Assembly: GCA_002841865.1 (NCBI GenBank)
Contig: PHBD01000006.1
Span: 103,883 to 167,882 of the forward strand
From: Deltaproteobacteria bacterium HGW-Deltaproteobacteria-19
Lineage (GTDB): Bacteria > Desulfobacterota > Syntrophia > Syntrophales > PHBD01
Direction of reading: 5' to 3'
DNA: 64,000 nt
Below the pieces are notes generated by a model. The model was not told the origin of the DNA and did no database searches. It saw nothing but the letters and a program-made list of their open reading frames with translations. This document shows, piece after piece, positions 8,989 to 21,711 of this stretch. Each line of letters begins with the position of its first letter. Within the stretch, counting starts at the first letter, position 1. The translations under genes and the position numbers were made by a program.

Positions 8989-9450
8989 ATGGCGGAAGAA
9001 AAGGAAGGAAAAGGCTTTGTTGTCCGGGATCGGCGTCTTTTCGACGAATCGGGAGCGCCGAAAGAAGAGACGGTCCCTCCGGAGGCTGTTTCCCCCTCTG
9101 CGGACGAACCGGCAGTTGCTGCGGAAGAGCCCTCTCCCCGGCAGGAGGCTCCCCGTGAAGAGCCCGCTCCTGCCGATTCCCAGAGGGAAGAGGCCTCGTA
9201 CCCGGAAGTCTCGTTTGCCAGCTTCGTCGTGTCCCTGAGCACGACGGTTCTCTATCATTTCGGCGATATTCCCGACCCCGTGACCAACAAGACGGAACGA
9301 AACCTGCCGGCGGCCAAGCAGACCATCGACATCCTGGGAATGCTGCAGCGGAAGACGACGGGGAACCTGGACGAGGGAGAAAAGGCCCTTCTGGACAGTG
9401 CGCTGTTTGAACTGCGAATGCGTTATGTGAAAGAGAGCGCGAGCCGATGA
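8989..9450 (+). CDS. DUF1844 family protein
   Basis: The 153-residue protein has a disordered, Glu/Pro/Ala-rich N-terminal region (about 10-75) and a conserved C-terminal helical domain beginning at SFASFVVSLSTTVLYHFGDI and containing NLPAAKQTIDILGMLQRKT. That second part matches DUF1844, a small family widespread in deltaproteobacteria with no assigned function. GGAGG at 8976-8980 supports ATG 8989. Its stop overlaps ispE by 4 nt, so it is cotranslated with isoprenoid and tRNA/nucleotide genes, but no functional link can be deduced. Confidence 0.85.
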   Translation: MAEEKEGKGFVVRDRRLFDESGAPKEETVPPEAVSPSADEPAVAAEEPSPRQEAPREEPAPADSQREEASYPEVSFASFVVSLSTTVLYHFGDIPDPVTNKTERNLPAAKQTIDILGMLQRKTTGNLDEGEKALLDSALFELRMRYVKESASR

Positions 9451-10283
9451 TCCGGAGGCTGTCTCCGGCGAAGGTGAACCTCGTTCTACGGGTCCTGGGC
9501 AAAAGAGGCGACGGCTATCACGAGATCGCCTCCCTGATGCAGTCGATCAGCTTGTGTGACGAGTTGATCTTCCAAAGGAGACCGCAGGGAATCATCCTCC
9601 GGTGCCCCGGAAGCGGACTTCCGGAGGATCAGCGGAACCTGGTTTACCGGGCTGCCCAGGCTTTTTTTGCCCGTTCCGGCATATCCGGGGGAGTGGAGAT
9701 CGAACTCCACAAGCAGATCCCCATGGCCGCGGGGCTGGGTGGCGGCAGTTCCAACGCCGCCGTCACGCTGTCCACCCTGAATGAAATCCACGGATCACCG
9801 CTGACCGCGGGTGACTTGACCCACCTGGCCGCTTCGCTGGGGGCCGATGTCCCCTTTTTCCTGTTCGGAAACCGGGCCTGGGCCTTTGGAATCGGCGAGC
9901 GGCTCGAGCCCGCGGATCCCCTTCCTTCCTTCGACCTGGTTCTTCTTCACCCCCCCCTCGAAGTGTCCACCGGGCCGGTCTATCAGGGGCTCAATTTGGG
10001 ATTGACAAACGGTCTTATACATTATAGCATCCCGCGATTTTATACGATCTGTGACGTGGCGCAGGGTCTTTGGAACGATCTGGAGAGCGTGACCCTGAAG
10101 CGCCATCCGGAGCTTCAGGAACTGAAGAATCTCCTGCTTCGAAAAGGCGCTTTGGGAACCCTGATGTCCGGCAGCGGTCCCACCGTCTTCGGCATTTTCG
10201 AAAGAGGAGAAGATGCCCGGAGAACAGCGGCGGCTCTGACGGGTTCGGGGGAATGGGATGTGTACACGGCCCGTTCATTGTAA
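9447..10283 (+). CDS. ispE: 4-diphosphocytidyl-2-C-methyl-D-erythritol kinase
   Basis: IspE phosphorylates CDP-methylerythritol in the non-mevalonate isoprenoid pathway. It is a GHMP kinase of normal length (278 residues). The N-terminal SPAKVNLVLRVLGKRGDGYHE, the ATP loop PMAAGLGGGSSNAA near 92-105, and the C-terminal MSGSGPTVFGIF motif are all present. The ATGA overlap with the DUF1844 gene indicates coupling. It is followed by tRNA-Gln and prs, an arrangement common in deltaproteobacteria. Confidence 0.96.
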   Translation: MIRRLSPAKVNLVLRVLGKRGDGYHEIASLMQSISLCDELIFQRRPQGIILRCPGSGLPEDQRNLVYRAAQAFFARSGISGGVEIELHKQIPMAAGLGGGSSNAAVTLSTLNEIHGSPLTAGDLTHLAASLGADVPFFLFGNRAWAFGIGERLEPADPLPSFDLVLLHPPLEVSTGPVYQGLNLGLTNGLIHYSIPRFYTICDVAQGLWNDLESVTLKRHPELQELKNLLLRKGALGTLMSGSGPTVFGIFERGEDARRTAAALTGSGEWDVYTARSL

Positions 10284-10360
10284 CTCCCGGTTGCCTTGAT
10301 GTCATCCGCCGGCTCGACCGAACCCGGGTCCGGACATTCAGAACGGTCTGGATGGTATAC

Positions 10361-10435
10361 TGGGGCGTCGTCAAGCGGTAAGACACAAGAATTTGGATCT
10401 TGCATACGGAGGTTCGAATCCTCCCGCCCCAGCCA
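10361..10435 (+). tRNA. tRNA-Gln (anticodon UUG)
   Basis: A complete cloverleaf is visible. The acceptor stem TGGGGCG (10361-10367) pairs with CGCCCCA (10425-10431), the discriminator is G, and CCA is encoded at 10433-10435. The anticodon stem CAAGA/TCTTG encloses loop ATTTGGA, giving anticodon TTG. The T arm is GGAGG-TTCGAAT-CCTCC. It lies 77 nt after ispE and may be processed from that transcript. Confidence 0.97.
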
Positions 10436-10490
10436 TGCCATGCATCGCTAACCAATCGGGATACGAATTCCCGTCAAAAGAGAGTTTATC

Positions 10491-11432
10491 ATGCTGGAAA
10501 GAATAAGGATCTTCTCCGGGAACGCCAATCCGGAGCTTTCCCAGAAAATCTGTAACCATCTGGGTGTGTCGCTCGGAAAAGCTCATGTCTCGACGTTCAG
10601 TGACGGCGAGACGCGCGTGGAAATCGATGAAAATGTCCGGGGGATGGACGTGTTCATCATCCAGTCGACCTGCCCGCCGGTAAACCTCACCTGCATGGAA
10701 CTGCTGATCATGATTGACGCCATGAAGCGGGCGTCGGCGGATCGCATAACGGCGGTCATTCCGTATTACGGGTATGCCAGACAGGACCGGAAGGTGGCTC
10801 CCCGGGCGCCCATATCGGCAAAGCTCCTGGCCGATCTCATTACGACGGCCGGTGCCAGTCGCGTCCTCTCGATGGACCTTCACGCCGGCCAGATCCAGGG
10901 CTTCTTCAACATCCCCGTCGACAATCTCTTCGCCACCCCCATTCTTCTCGATTATTTCAAAGAGCGTTACACGGAAAACACCGTTGTCGTTTCGCCCGAT
11001 ACGGGGGGCGTCGAACGGGCGAGGGCCTTTGCGAAGCGCCTCGGGGCGAGCCTGGCCATCATCGATAAGCGGCGGGACGGTCCCAATGAAGCGCAAGTGA
11101 TGAACATCATTGGAAACGTTGAGGGGAAAAGGGTTATCATTCTCGATGACATGATCGATACGGCGGGAACGGTTGTCCAGGGCTGTAACGCCCTGAAAGA
11201 AGCGGGAGCCCTCGAAGTGGCCGTTTGCTGCACACATCCGGTACTTTCCGGTCCGGCCATAGAACGGATCGAAAGCTCGTCACTCAAGGAAGTCGTCGTC
11301 ACCGACACCATCCCGCTTCATGAGCGGGCGAAGGCCTGCAATCGGGTCCAGGTGCTTTCCGTGGCCCGGCTTTTAAGCGAAGCGGTGCGGCGGATTTACT
11401 ATAACGATTCCATCAGTTCACTATTCATATAG
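10491..11432 (+). CDS. prs: Ribose-phosphate pyrophosphokinase (PRPP synthetase)
   Basis: This enzyme makes PRPP from ribose 5-phosphate and ATP for purine, pyrimidine, His, Trp and NAD synthesis. The 313-residue sequence has the class I features: [11 protein letters not shown], the flexible-loop region [20 protein letters not shown], the metal/PRPP signature region with [13 protein letters not shown], and the ribose-5-phosphate loop [16 protein letters not shown] upstream supports ATG 10491. The rplY start follows after 12 nt with its own AGGAGG, making a prs-rplY-pth-hppA run. Confidence 0.97.
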   Translation: MLERIRIFSGNANPELSQKICNHLGVSLGKAHVSTFSDGETRVEIDENVRGMDVFIIQSTCPPVNLTCMELLIMIDAMKRASADRITAVIPYYGYARQDRKVAPRAPISAKLLADLITTAGASRVLSMDLHAGQIQGFFNIPVDNLFATPILLDYFKERYTENTVVVSPDTGGVERARAFAKRLGASLAIIDKRRDGPNEAQVMNIIGNVEGKRVIILDDMIDTAGTVVQGCNALKEAGALEVAVCCTHPVLSGPAIERIESSSLKEVVVTDTIPLHERAKACNRVQVLSVARLLSEAVRRIYYNDSISSLFI

Positions 11433-11444
11433 CAGGAGGAAGTC

Positions 11445-12089
11445 ATGGAAGTCATGGAGTTGAGGGCCGAGGCCCGGACAGGATCGGGAAAGGGGCCGGC
11501 CCGGCGTCTGCGCAGCCAGGGGAAGATTCCGGCCGTATTTTACGGCGGCGGGGCCGACTCCGTGCCCATATCCGTAAGTTCCGCTGATCTGCGCAAGCTC
11601 TTGAAGAGCGCAGAGGAAAATGTCTTTGTGAAGCTGGTTATCGATGATGCGGGGAAAAAGGCGGAAAAGCTGTCCCTGATCAAGGAGCTTCAGATCGATC
11701 CGGCCACTCGGAAACTATTCCACGCCGATTTCTGCGAAGTCAGCATGGACCACAAGATGACCTTTGACGTTTCCCTCCACTTTACCGGTACGCCCGTCGG
11801 AACCCAGGATGGCGGCGAGATGCTCCATCTGAAGAGGGATGTGCGCGTGAGTTGTCTGCCGGGTCTGCTTCCCCAGTTCATCGAGGTGGATGTGACCGGG
11901 CTCAAGATCGGCGATTCCCTGAAGGTTGCGGACCTCAAGGTAGCGGAGGGAGTTGCACTGGTCGACGGTGAGGATACGGCCATCGTGACGGTTATGGCCC
12001 CGAGGGTCGCTGAAGCGGTCGAGCCGGAAGCCGGCGAGGAAGGAACGAAGGAACCGGAGGTCCTGAAACAAAAGGTACGCGAGGAGTAA
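11445..12089 (+). CDS. rplY: 50S ribosomal protein L25, Ctc form
   Basis: L25/Ctc binds 5S rRNA and is also a general-stress protein in several bacteria. The N-terminal RNA-binding beta domain (about 4-95) is recognisable by LRAEARTGSGKGPARRLRSQGKIPAVFYGGG. A second beta domain (about 100-190) and an acidic Glu-rich tail (about 190-214) make it the long Ctc form rather than the short enterobacterial L25. AGGAGG sits 6-7 nt before ATG 11445. The neighbour pth is the usual partner. Confidence 0.95.
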   Translation: MEVMELRAEARTGSGKGPARRLRSQGKIPAVFYGGGADSVPISVSSADLRKLLKSAEENVFVKLVIDDAGKKAEKLSLIKELQIDPATRKLFHADFCEVSMDHKMTFDVSLHFTGTPVGTQDGGEMLHLKRDVRVSCLPGLLPQFIEVDVTGLKIGDSLKVADLKVAEGVALVDGEDTAIVTVMAPRVAEAVEPEAGEEGTKEPEVLKQKVREE

Positions 12090-12104
12090 GGATCGGGGAT
12101 ACCG

Positions 12105-12697
12105 ATGAAGCTCATCGTGGGACTGGGCAATCCGGGGGAGCGATACCGGTTCAGCCGGCACAACCTGGGGTTTCTGGTGATCGATGAGCTGGCCGACCGC
12201 GAGGAGATAACTCTCTCCCAGAAGCGGTTCGAGGCGATATACGGCAAGGGATCCATCGGTTCGTCATCCACCCTTCTCGCCAAGCCTCAAACGTATATGA
12301 ACCTCAGCGGACTGTCTGTTCGCAGGCTCTTTGACTTTTTTAAAATCGACCTGGAAAACCTCATCGTCATCCATGATGATCTTGACCTGCCCTTCGGAAC
12401 CCTCCGCCTGAAAAAGGGGGGAGGATCCGGCGGGCATAGGGGTGTGATCTCTGTCATGGAATCCCTGGGGGAGGACAATTTCATCCGCGTCCGCATGGGG
12501 ATCGGCAAACCGCCCCACAAAGGAATGGTGGAAGATTACGTGCTCCAGCTCCTGCCCCTCGAAGAGGCGGAGAGGCTGTCCGAGGTCGTTTCCGAAGCGG
12601 CGGAAGCCATTGGCTTTCTCGTGGCGACCGGACTTCCGGCCGCCATGAACCGGTACAATGGCAAAGCCATGAAAAATCTTAAAGAAGAGGAGGTTTA

Positions 12698-12698
<1 letters not shown>
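12105..12698 (+). CDS. pth: Peptidyl-tRNA hydrolase
   Basis: Pth recycles peptidyl-tRNAs that drop off the ribosome. Asn10 in GLGNPG and catalytic His19 in SRHNLGF are present, as are AKPQTYMNLSG and the acidic IVIHDDLDLPFG motif with GGGSGGHRGV. The length (197 residues) is normal. Fifteen nt separate it from rplY, and its TAA shares one base with the hppA start codon. Confidence 0.96.
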
Positions 12699-15148
<2,450 letters not shown>

Positions 15149-15183
15149 TGATGGTTTAAGAGAATCCTGAACAGATTCAGCAA

Positions 15184-15213
15184 GGCGCCCCGGTTTCCGG
15201 GGCGCCTTTTTTT
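15184..15213 (+). terminator. Strong intrinsic terminator after hppA
   Basis: GGCGCCCCGG (15184-15193) and CCGGGGCGCC (15197-15206) form a perfect 10-bp stem with a TTT loop, followed by seven T residues (15207-15213). It ends the prs-rplY-pth-hppA transcription unit. Confidence 0.95.
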
Positions 15214-15452
15214 GGAGCTACACCCGGCAGGTTTTCGGTTAGAGCGATCTCTTCGCCGACGGGGCACCGATGTTGTGCATCAACGTGCTGATGGGAGGCT
15301 GATTTCCAACAGGAATTGCGGCAGCATGCTTCGGCTTGCCCTGTCGGGAAACTGCCACTTTGATTACGGGAGAGGGAAAATGCTGCTTTAATGGAAGGGT
15401 AAAACCATGCAGGCCTGCTTCCTTCGTCATCAGAAGGGGCCGATGAAGCGGT

Positions 15453-18317
15453 TCAGGACGATACGATCTCACGGGAATGGAGAATACGCTCGATTTCCCG
15501 GTTCAGCCTGTCAAAGCTGTATGGTTTTTCGATATATCCGGAGGCTCCGTTCTCGATGGTCGACGCCAGGGTTGCATCGGGAAGGCAGCCGCTGGATATG
15601 ACGATCTTCGCATCCGGTTTGAGATTCAGGAGTTCCGCCATGCATTTTGCCCCTCCCATTCCGGGCATGATCAGATCGAGGACGACCAGGCCGATCCGAT
15701 CGTAGTGATTCCTGAAGATATCGATCGCCTTTTCTCCACAGTCGGCCGTAAGCACCTCATATCCATAGTATTGAAGCATGTCCTGACCGATATCCCGGAG
15801 GTTCTGATCGTCGTCAACGAACAGGACCGTCGTCCCGGTCTCTGTAATGATGGAAGGTTCACGGGAATCCTCCCGTCTTTTCCCTTCGGGAGCCTTTTCG
15901 CAGTAAGGGAGATGGATCTGGAAGGTGGATCCTTTCCCGGGTTCACTGCTGCACAGGATCGAGCCCCCATGATGCTTCACGATGCCGTACACGACGGACA
16001 GGCCGAGTCCGGTCCCCTTGCCGGCCTCTTTGGTCGTGAAAAACGGCTCGAAAATATGCTCCAGCGTCGTCTGGTCCATGCCAAGCCCGCTGTCCTGAAT
16101 GCTCATCCAGGCATACTTGCCGGGCTTGAGGAATATCATCTCCGCCTCGTGAGGATCCTCCAGACGGATCACATCCGTAAGGATGGTGATGGTTCCACCC
16201 TCCGGCATGGCATCCCGCGCATTGACAATGAGGTTCATGATGACCTGGGAGATCTGGACCGGATCCGCATGCACGGTGCAGGGGCACTCGGAAGGATCGA
16301 ACTTGACGGCAATCATTTTCGGTATGGTTCGGTAAAGCAATTCGCAGAGGGAATGGATTTCCACATTCAGATCGATCCGTTCCGGTCGGCTTTCTACCCG
16401 GCGGCTGAAGAACAGGAGCTGTCGAATCAGGTCTGCCGCCCGCTCTGTCAATTCGTGAATGCTTTCGAGGTGTTTCCAGTCCCCGGAGATCCCGTGGTTC
16501 CGCATGAGGATCTGGTTGTAGCCGCTCATGGCATGGATGATATTGTTGAAGTCGTGGGCGATTCCACCGGTCAGCGTCCCGATGGCCTCCATCTTCGAGG
16601 CGTGGTTGAGCTGTTCTTCCAGGCGGCGCTGTTCCGTGATGTCCTTCAGGGATCCGACGATTCCCTTCACGCTTCCATCGGAGTTGAAATCGGGTGCGAC
16701 ATTGGCAATGAACAGCCGAGCCTTTCCGGACCGATCCAGAATCGTGCCCGTGGCATCCCGCATGATGGTCTTCCCGTCCCGGATTCGCTTGAACTGTTCA
16801 ATGTAAAGCCTGTGATCCGCATCGCTCACAAAGTCCAGGAAAAATTTCCCCAGCACCTCCAACGGCTGGTGACCGAGGATCTTTTCCCAGGCGGGGTTGA
16901 CATAGTTGATCCGCCCGTCCGATTCGAGGGTGAAGATAATGTCCGGTGAGTTCTCGCTAAGATTTCGGAAGCGCTCCTCGCTCTCCTTGAGAGATTGGTA
17001 AACCCGGCTGAGCCGGATGCTGAAAGCGATGGAGGGGGCTATCCCCAGGAGGAGGTTGAGATCGCTCTGGGTCAGATTTCGCTTTGTCCGCTTGTTGTCC
17101 ACCGCGAGGATTCCCTCTACCTCTCCCTCATAGGCAATGGGCACGCACATGAATGACTGCACACCCATTTCCCGTGCGTATTCGAGGCTCTTGGGCGAGA
17201 GATCCCTCCGAATCGAGTCTATGTTGTTGACGAGCAGCGGTTTCTGTTCCCGGAAACAGATCACGAACGGTCCCCGGGAGGAGGGGCTGGTGGTGAAGAA
17301 CGATTGGCCCAGGAAAAAAAATTTCCGCTCTTCCTGAGTGTATCCGTAACCCTCGGCAAAGATCAGCCTGCTTTTGTCTTCATTGGCCAGCAGGATGAGC
17401 CCCCGGTCGAAATCCAGCAGCCTTTCCATGCTTCCCATGATGGTCCGCAGGAACTGGCTGGTCTGTAGCGTCTGGGAAATAGCCTCGCCGGTCTCCTGGA
17501 TCAGAAGCAGGCTTTTATAGGTCATGTTGATCCGGTCCAGCAGATCACCGGCGGTTTCCCCCTGTTTTTGCAGACGACTCTGAATCTCCCTGTTTTCCAG
17601 GTTCTTGACGAACAGGGACAGGATGGATACGGCGGCGATAAACGCGATGGACAGGGCCGGCCAGTCCGCAGGCTCTGTCGCGGGGATCAGGGCCAGGACG
17701 GCAAGGAAACCGATCAGGATGAACCAGTTGCGCACCTGTTTCCAGAAGATGGCGGGCGGTCGTTTCCACGACACGACATAGCGGCAGACGGAATCGCCCC
17801 GGTGAACGCAGGACACGTGATCGATGGAGGCATACTCTCCCGTGAACAGTTTGCCGATCGCCTCCAGGGTGCCCATCCTGTTCGCACACTGGTATGGTTT
17901 TTCCCTGACACCCGGATTCGGATGTGCAATCACCTCGATCCGGTTATGATCGAGGTCTCTTGTCGATACGGTGAATGACTTTGACGCCTGGCCGAAGATC
18001 CTGCCAAGCATGCGATAGGAGCGGGAGGGAGTCATGAATCCAAGGGCCAGCCGTTGTACGTCCCCTGCCGCTGCGGACATTGCGGTGTACCGTCCCACTT
18101 TCCGCGGGAGTTCATCGTCCTTTACCATGACGAGAAGGGCATCCTGGAACCGGTCAACCTGCTCCTGAGTGAACCAGTGTCCCCGATCTTCGATCTGCCC
18201 CGCTGTTATCCCGGCGGAATCGAGAAGCAACTCGATATCCACGTCCGGATGGTGCGCCTTCAGATATTCGATGTAACCTTTGGTGATCCGGCTGTTGTAA
18301 AGGGCTTCTTCACTCAT
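15453..18317 (-). CDS. Membrane hybrid sensor histidine kinase (sensor-TM-GAF-PAS-HK-REC)
   Basis: The 954-residue protein has an N-terminal sensor region (1-170) ending in [14 protein letters not shown], which resembles the closing motif of V4R-type small-molecule-binding domains. Two hydrophobic segments follow (about 188-235), then a coiled coil, a GAF domain (about 270-430), PAS (about 445-560), HisKA with phospho-acceptor in [10 protein letters not shown], an HATPase domain with DSGLGMD and [14 protein letters not shown], and a C-terminal receiver with [10 protein letters not shown]. The receiver suggests a phosphorelay to an unseen Hpt or partner regulator. No DNA-binding output is present. 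It is transcribed away from the adenylate cyclase gene; the ligand is unknown. Confidence 0.88.
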   Translation of the reverse strand: MSEEALYNSRITKGYIEYLKAHHPDVDIELLLDSAGITAGQIEDRGHWFTQEQVDRFQDALLVMVKDDELPRKVGRYTAMSAAAGDVQRLALGFMTPSRSYRMLGRIFGQASKSFTVSTRDLDHNRIEVIAHPNPGVREKPYQCANRMGTLEAIGKLFTGEYASIDHVSCVHRGDSVCRYVVSWKRPPAIFWKQVRNWFILIGFLAVLALIPATEPADWPALSIAFIAAVSILSLFVKNLENREIQSRLQKQGETAGDLLDRINMTYKSLLLIQETGEAISQTLQTSQFLRTIMGSMERLLDFDRGLILLANEDKSRLIFAEGYGYTQEERKFFFLGQSFFTTSPSSRGPFVICFREQKPLLVNNIDSIRRDLSPKSLEYAREMGVQSFMCVPIAYEGEVEGILAVDNKRTKRNLTQSDLNLLLGIAPSIAFSIRLSRVYQSLKESEERFRNLSENSPDIIFTLESDGRINYVNPAWEKILGHQPLEVLGKFFLDFVSDADHRLYIEQFKRIRDGKTIMRDATGTILDRSGKARLFIANVAPDFNSDGSVKGIVGSLKDITEQRRLEEQLNHASKMEAIGTLTGGIAHDFNNIIHAMSGYNQILMRNHGISGDWKHLESIHELTERAADLIRQLLFFSRRVESRPERIDLNVEIHSLCELLYRTIPKMIAVKFDPSECPCTVHADPVQISQVIMNLIVNARDAMPEGGTITILTDVIRLEDPHEAEMIFLKPGKYAWMSIQDSGLGMDQTTLEHIFEPFFTTKEAGKGTGLGLSVVYGIVKHHGGSILCSSEPGKGSTFQIHLPYCEKAPEGKRREDSREPSIITETGTTVLFVDDDQNLRDIGQDMLQYYGYEVLTADCGEKAIDIFRNHYDRIGLVVLDLIMPGMGGAKCMAELLNLKPDAKIVISSGCLPDATLASTIENGASGYIEKPYSFDRLNREIERILHSREIVSS

Positions 18318-18661
18318 CGGTCCAGGAAGCTCACTCGTCTACTCCAGCAGAGGTGATGCGCGTATATATCTGATTTGTTTTCGCTTTTCAATATGGATTT
18401 TCACGCCTGTTTTGATGCATGACAGGGATGGTTTGTTCCTGTCCACGGGAACGGAAGCGAAGCGAGGTTGAAAGGGATATTATAATGATTACAAAGATAT
18501 AAAAATGTCTTCCAGACTAAAGAATTTCACACAAACGTTCGATAGGAACAATAGAGAATCCGGGTTTATGGAATACGCTGCTTGTCCGCTTAAGAGTGAG
18601 GTTTGGAGAAGCGAATGAAATAGAGAAAAAGAGGATTCTCTTCCCGCAGAGAGAAGGGCTC
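18318..18661. other. AT-rich divergent intergenic region between kinase and adenylate cyclase
   Basis: This roughly 340-nt stretch is markedly richer in A/T than its surroundings and contains no convincing gene. A perfect TATAAT occurs at 18481-18486 on the plus strand, but no good -35 hexamer lies 16-18 nt before it. The minus strand has a TATATA-type run near 18361-18370. It probably holds the promoters of both flanking signalling genes. No CRP-like TGTGA/TCACA palindrome was found. A GTG at 18596 opens the cyclase frame upstream of the preferred start. Confidence 0.5.
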
Positions 18662-20548
18662 ATGCTTCCGAAGACATTCATTCAAAACAAAAAACGATAT
18701 CTCGCCTACAATCAGTTCCGAAAAGGGCTTTTTGCCGAGCTTGCCCCCAAGGACAGCGAGGCCATCCTGCATCTGCTCCCCTGGATGCTGAATGAAAACA
18801 ATCCCCAGGTTCCCGGATATGTCCCCCACCTTGCCCGCCCCATCGGTGTTTATAACCTTGATAACGACCCGGAGATCCGGAAGCGGGAAGCGTCTTTCAG
18901 TTTCCTTTTCCACATCGACAAGGCAAGGCGGAGGGTGAAATTCAAGCCGGACTCCTGGATGATCCAGGGCGTCTATACGATCGGGAGCGTCGGTTCCGTT
19001 ACGCAGACCGCCTGTTCCGACTGTGACATATGGCTGTGCGTGGATCGGGATCGGTTCGGAGAGGAGGGAATGGCGCAGCTGCAGCAGAAGGTCAACCTGA
19101 TCAAGGACTGGCTCGATGCAAACATCCGCATGCCCGTCTATTTCTTTCTCTGTGACGTGGATGACGTCCGGAAAGGGCATTTTGGCGATGTTTCCGGTGA
19201 AAGCTGCGGCAGCACTCAGAAAAACATCCTGAAGGAGGAGTTCTATCGCACGGCGGTCATGATCGCCGGCAAGATTCCGCTCTGGTGGCTGGCCTTCGAT
19301 CCGGAAGATGACGTCGATTACCGGAAGCTGGCCGCGAACTATGAGCGGGAAGTCTTCGGTGATTACGACGCCATCGATCTGGGAAATCTGGAACGGGTCG
19401 AGCAGGAGGAGTACTTCGGCGCCGCCCTCTGGCAGTTCAACAAGGCCCTCACGCATCCCCTGAAATCCATCACCAAGATGCTGCTCCTGCAGATGTTCCT
19501 GGCTTTCCCCCCGGGTCGCCTTCTCTGCCACCAGTTCCGGGCGGAGGTCATGAATCCGGTGAAGGACCGCCCCTTCATCGACCCGGGCACCTTCACGATC
19601 CAGTCCATTTTCGATTTCAACCGGGATCGCGACCGCGACGACTTCCATTTCATCCAGAAGTGCATCTACCTGCGATGCGACGTGAAAATGCATTCCAGAA
19701 AGGCGGGAATGCGGGAGGAACTCCTCCGGGAGACCTTCCAGAAGGATCCGCTTTCCAGGGAGGAAATCCACAGCCTCAACAAGTTCAAGACCTGGCATTT
19801 CCACGATCAGGTCCGGATCGGGAACCGGACACTGGCGCTGCTGCTGAAGATATACAAGGACATCACCGGGGTGCATCTGAACGCCGGGCCGAGCCGGGTC
19901 AGCCCCGGGGACCTCCGGATCATCGGCCGGAAGCTTTCCTCCTGTCTGGAGAAGAAACCAAACAAGATCCAGGTGATCCACAAACCGACGGATTCACTGA
20001 ACCAGCCGACTCTTGTTTTTCGCTTCAATGGGAAAAAATGGCAGGTCCTTCCCGCCGACGATCAGGAGACGGTGATTGTCGAGGACGTCCACATCGTTTC
20101 CTGCATCGCCTATCTTGTCTGGAACGATCTCTTCCGGCCCGGGGAGATCCGCATGCTTCCGAATCCTACACCCGTCACGCTCCAGGAAATCCTGAACCTG
20201 GGAAACAAAGTCCGGAATCTGTTCGGGACCTACAATATCTCCGCCATCGATTTCCAGAATTTCAGCGTCCAGGAGAAACTGGAGACGATGCTCGTGATCG
20301 CCAACTTTGAAGATACATCGGGGAACAGGAATGGCGACGCCTACAGCGTTCTTTATACGAACAACTGGGGCGAGCTTTTCCTCGATCGAGTCGGATCCGC
20401 GGAGGCATTCTGCGATGCATTCAACGGTCGGAGCCGAAAACAGCGATCCCTCAACGTTCATTACCATGTCCAGCGAACCAGTCTGCAGTATGAAAAGATC
20501 ATCGAACGGGCAAAGAAGATGGTGATGGAAACGCTTGGTCAAGGCTGA
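18662..20548 (+). CDS. cyaA: Class I adenylate cyclase
   Basis: Class I cyclases make cAMP from ATP with a nucleotidyltransferase-type fold. The motif GSVGSVTQTACSDCDIWLC (near residue 110) corresponds to the GSxSSxxQSxxSDxDIW active-site region of enterobacterial CyaA. At 628 residues it is about 220 shorter than E. coli CyaA, so the C-terminal regulatory part seems reduced. ATG 18662 is preferred because AGAAGGG precedes it; a GTG at 18596 would add 22 residues. It is monocistronic, divergent from a hybrid kinase and convergent with hemW. No CRP homologue is in the window. Confidence 0.87.
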   Translation: MLPKTFIQNKKRYLAYNQFRKGLFAELAPKDSEAILHLLPWMLNENNPQVPGYVPHLARPIGVYNLDNDPEIRKREASFSFLFHIDKARRRVKFKPDSWMIQGVYTIGSVGSVTQTACSDCDIWLCVDRDRFGEEGMAQLQQKVNLIKDWLDANIRMPVYFFLCDVDDVRKGHFGDVSGESCGSTQKNILKEEFYRTAVMIAGKIPLWWLAFDPEDDVDYRKLAANYEREVFGDYDAIDLGNLERVEQEEYFGAALWQFNKALTHPLKSITKMLLLQMFLAFPPGRLLCHQFRAEVMNPVKDRPFIDPGTFTIQSIFDFNRDRDRDDFHFIQKCIYLRCDVKMHSRKAGMREELLRETFQKDPLSREEIHSLNKFKTWHFHDQVRIGNRTLALLLKIYKDITGVHLNAGPSRVSPGDLRIIGRKLSSCLEKKPNKIQVIHKPTDSLNQPTLVFRFNGKKWQVLPADDQETVIVEDVHIVSCIAYLVWNDLFRPGEIRMLPNPTPVTLQEILNLGNKVRNLFGTYNISAIDFQNFSVQEKLETMLVIANFEDTSGNRNGDAYSVLYTNNWGELFLDRVGSAEAFCDAFNGRSRKQRSLNVHYHVQRTSLQYEKIIERAKKMVMETLGQG

Positions 20549-20584
20549 AGAGGGAAGTGCTGCAGGAACTTCGCGCTGCCTGCC

Positions 20585-21706
20585 CTAGAACAAAGCCAGC
20601 CGGTCCGCTACGGCCAATCCCGCCCGGGTGGGCCGGAGGAATCCCCGCGACATCTCGACGAGGCCCTCTTCCGCCAGTTTCCGGAGGAGGGGGCCGTTCT
20701 CCCCCTTCAGATCCGTTCCGTATTTCCGCCGGTAGCTCTCCAAGTGTAGCCCCCGGGCAGTCCGCAGGGCCAGGAATCGGTCCTCCAGGGCCATCTGCTC
20801 CCGGGACAGGGCCTCCGAGGCGGCGACAGGGGAGCGCCCCGACTCGACTGCCGCCAGGTAATCCGGCAGGGAGCGGACGTTCCACCAGCGCCGGATCCCT
20901 CGGAAGGAATGGGCCGACGGACCAAGACCGAGATAGGGGACGCGGCGCCAGTATTTCGAGTTGTGGCGACTGACATACAGAGGTCCCCGGGCGAAATTCG
21001 AGACCTCATAATGGAGATACCCAACTCCCGCCAGGTATCGGGATGTGGCGAAAAAGAAATCCGCGGACCGGGAGTCCCCCGGCGGTTCCGGTAACGTACT
21101 TCCATAGAGCCGGGCGAGGGGCGTGTCGGGTTCGATTGTCAGTTCGTAACAGGACAGGTGAACGACCGGGAGCACGGTGGAAATGGAGAGCGTCTCCATC
21201 CAGGCCTCCTGGGATTGGCCGGGAATGCCGTATATCAGGTCGATTCCGAGGTTCCCGAAACCGGCCTGCGAGGCCTCCCGGACGGCCCGCAGGGCCTGCT
21301 CCGCCGAATGCCGCCGCCCCAGGAAGGAAAGGATTCCATCGTCCAGGGACTGGATGCCGATGTTGAGCCGGTTTACTCCGATCCCGTGGAGTTTCCGCAG
21401 GTCCGAGGCTGTCCAGTCGGCAGGATTCATCTCCACCGTGATCTCGGCGTTGGCGGCGATACGGAAGGAATCCCGGATGTCTTCGAGGATCCGCCCGATC
21501 TGTCCGGGGGTCAGCAGGGACGGCGTTCCGCCCCCGAAATAGACTGTGTCGAAGGACCGGAAGGTGCGCCGGTGAAAGGCCATCTCGCGGCGCAGGGCCT
21601 CCAGGAACCGGGGGATTTCCTGCTCCGCCCGCTGGAGGGAGTAGAAACTGCAGTAGGCGCACTTGGAGCGGCAGAAGGGGACATGAATATAAAGGCCCGC
21701 CGGCAT
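20585..21706 (-). CDS. hemW: Radical SAM protein HemW (heme chaperone, HemN-like)
   Basis: HemW is a radical SAM protein that binds heme and delivers it to membrane targets; it was long annotated as coproporphyrinogen oxidase. The [4Fe-4S] motif is CRSKCAYC (Cys12, Cys16, Cys19) followed by SF rather than the extra Cys of true HemN, which supports HemW. YFGGGTPSLL, ITVEMNPADW, NIGIQSLDDG and DLIYGIPGQS match the family. The start is ATG 21706, 5 nt after the lepA stop; the frame remains open further upstream inside lepA but this start begins the conserved domain. The length is 373 residues. Confidence 0.92.
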   Translation of the reverse strand: MPAGLYIHVPFCRSKCAYCSFYSLQRAEQEIPRFLEALRREMAFHRRTFRSFDTVYFGGGTPSLLTPGQIGRILEDIRDSFRIAANAEITVEMNPADWTASDLRKLHGIGVNRLNIGIQSLDDGILSFLGRRHSAEQALRAVREASQAGFGNLGIDLIYGIPGQSQEAWMETLSISTVLPVVHLSCYELTIEPDTPLARLYGSTLPEPPGDSRSADFFFATSRYLAGVGYLHYEVSNFARGPLYVSRHNSKYWRRVPYLGLGPSAHSFRGIRRWWNVRSLPDYLAAVESGRSPVAASEALSREQMALEDRFLALRTARGLHLESYRRKYGTDLKGENGPLLRKLAEEGLVEMSRGFLRPTRAGLAVADRLALF

Positions 21707-21711
21707 CGCCT

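Noticed and set aside
10356-10361. TATACT as a -10 box for tRNA-Gln.
   Set aside because: It overlaps the first base of the mature tRNA, so it cannot be the promoter of this tRNA; cotranscription with ispE is more likely.
15239-15472. A 77-codon minus-strand frame after hppA.
   Set aside because: It overlaps the 3' end of the hybrid kinase gene, has no ribosome site and shows no recognisable domain.
18481-18486. TATAAT as the promoter of the adenylate cyclase gene.
   Set aside because: The hexamer is perfect but no -35-like sequence lies at a suitable distance, so it is only noted within the AT-rich region and not called as a promoter.
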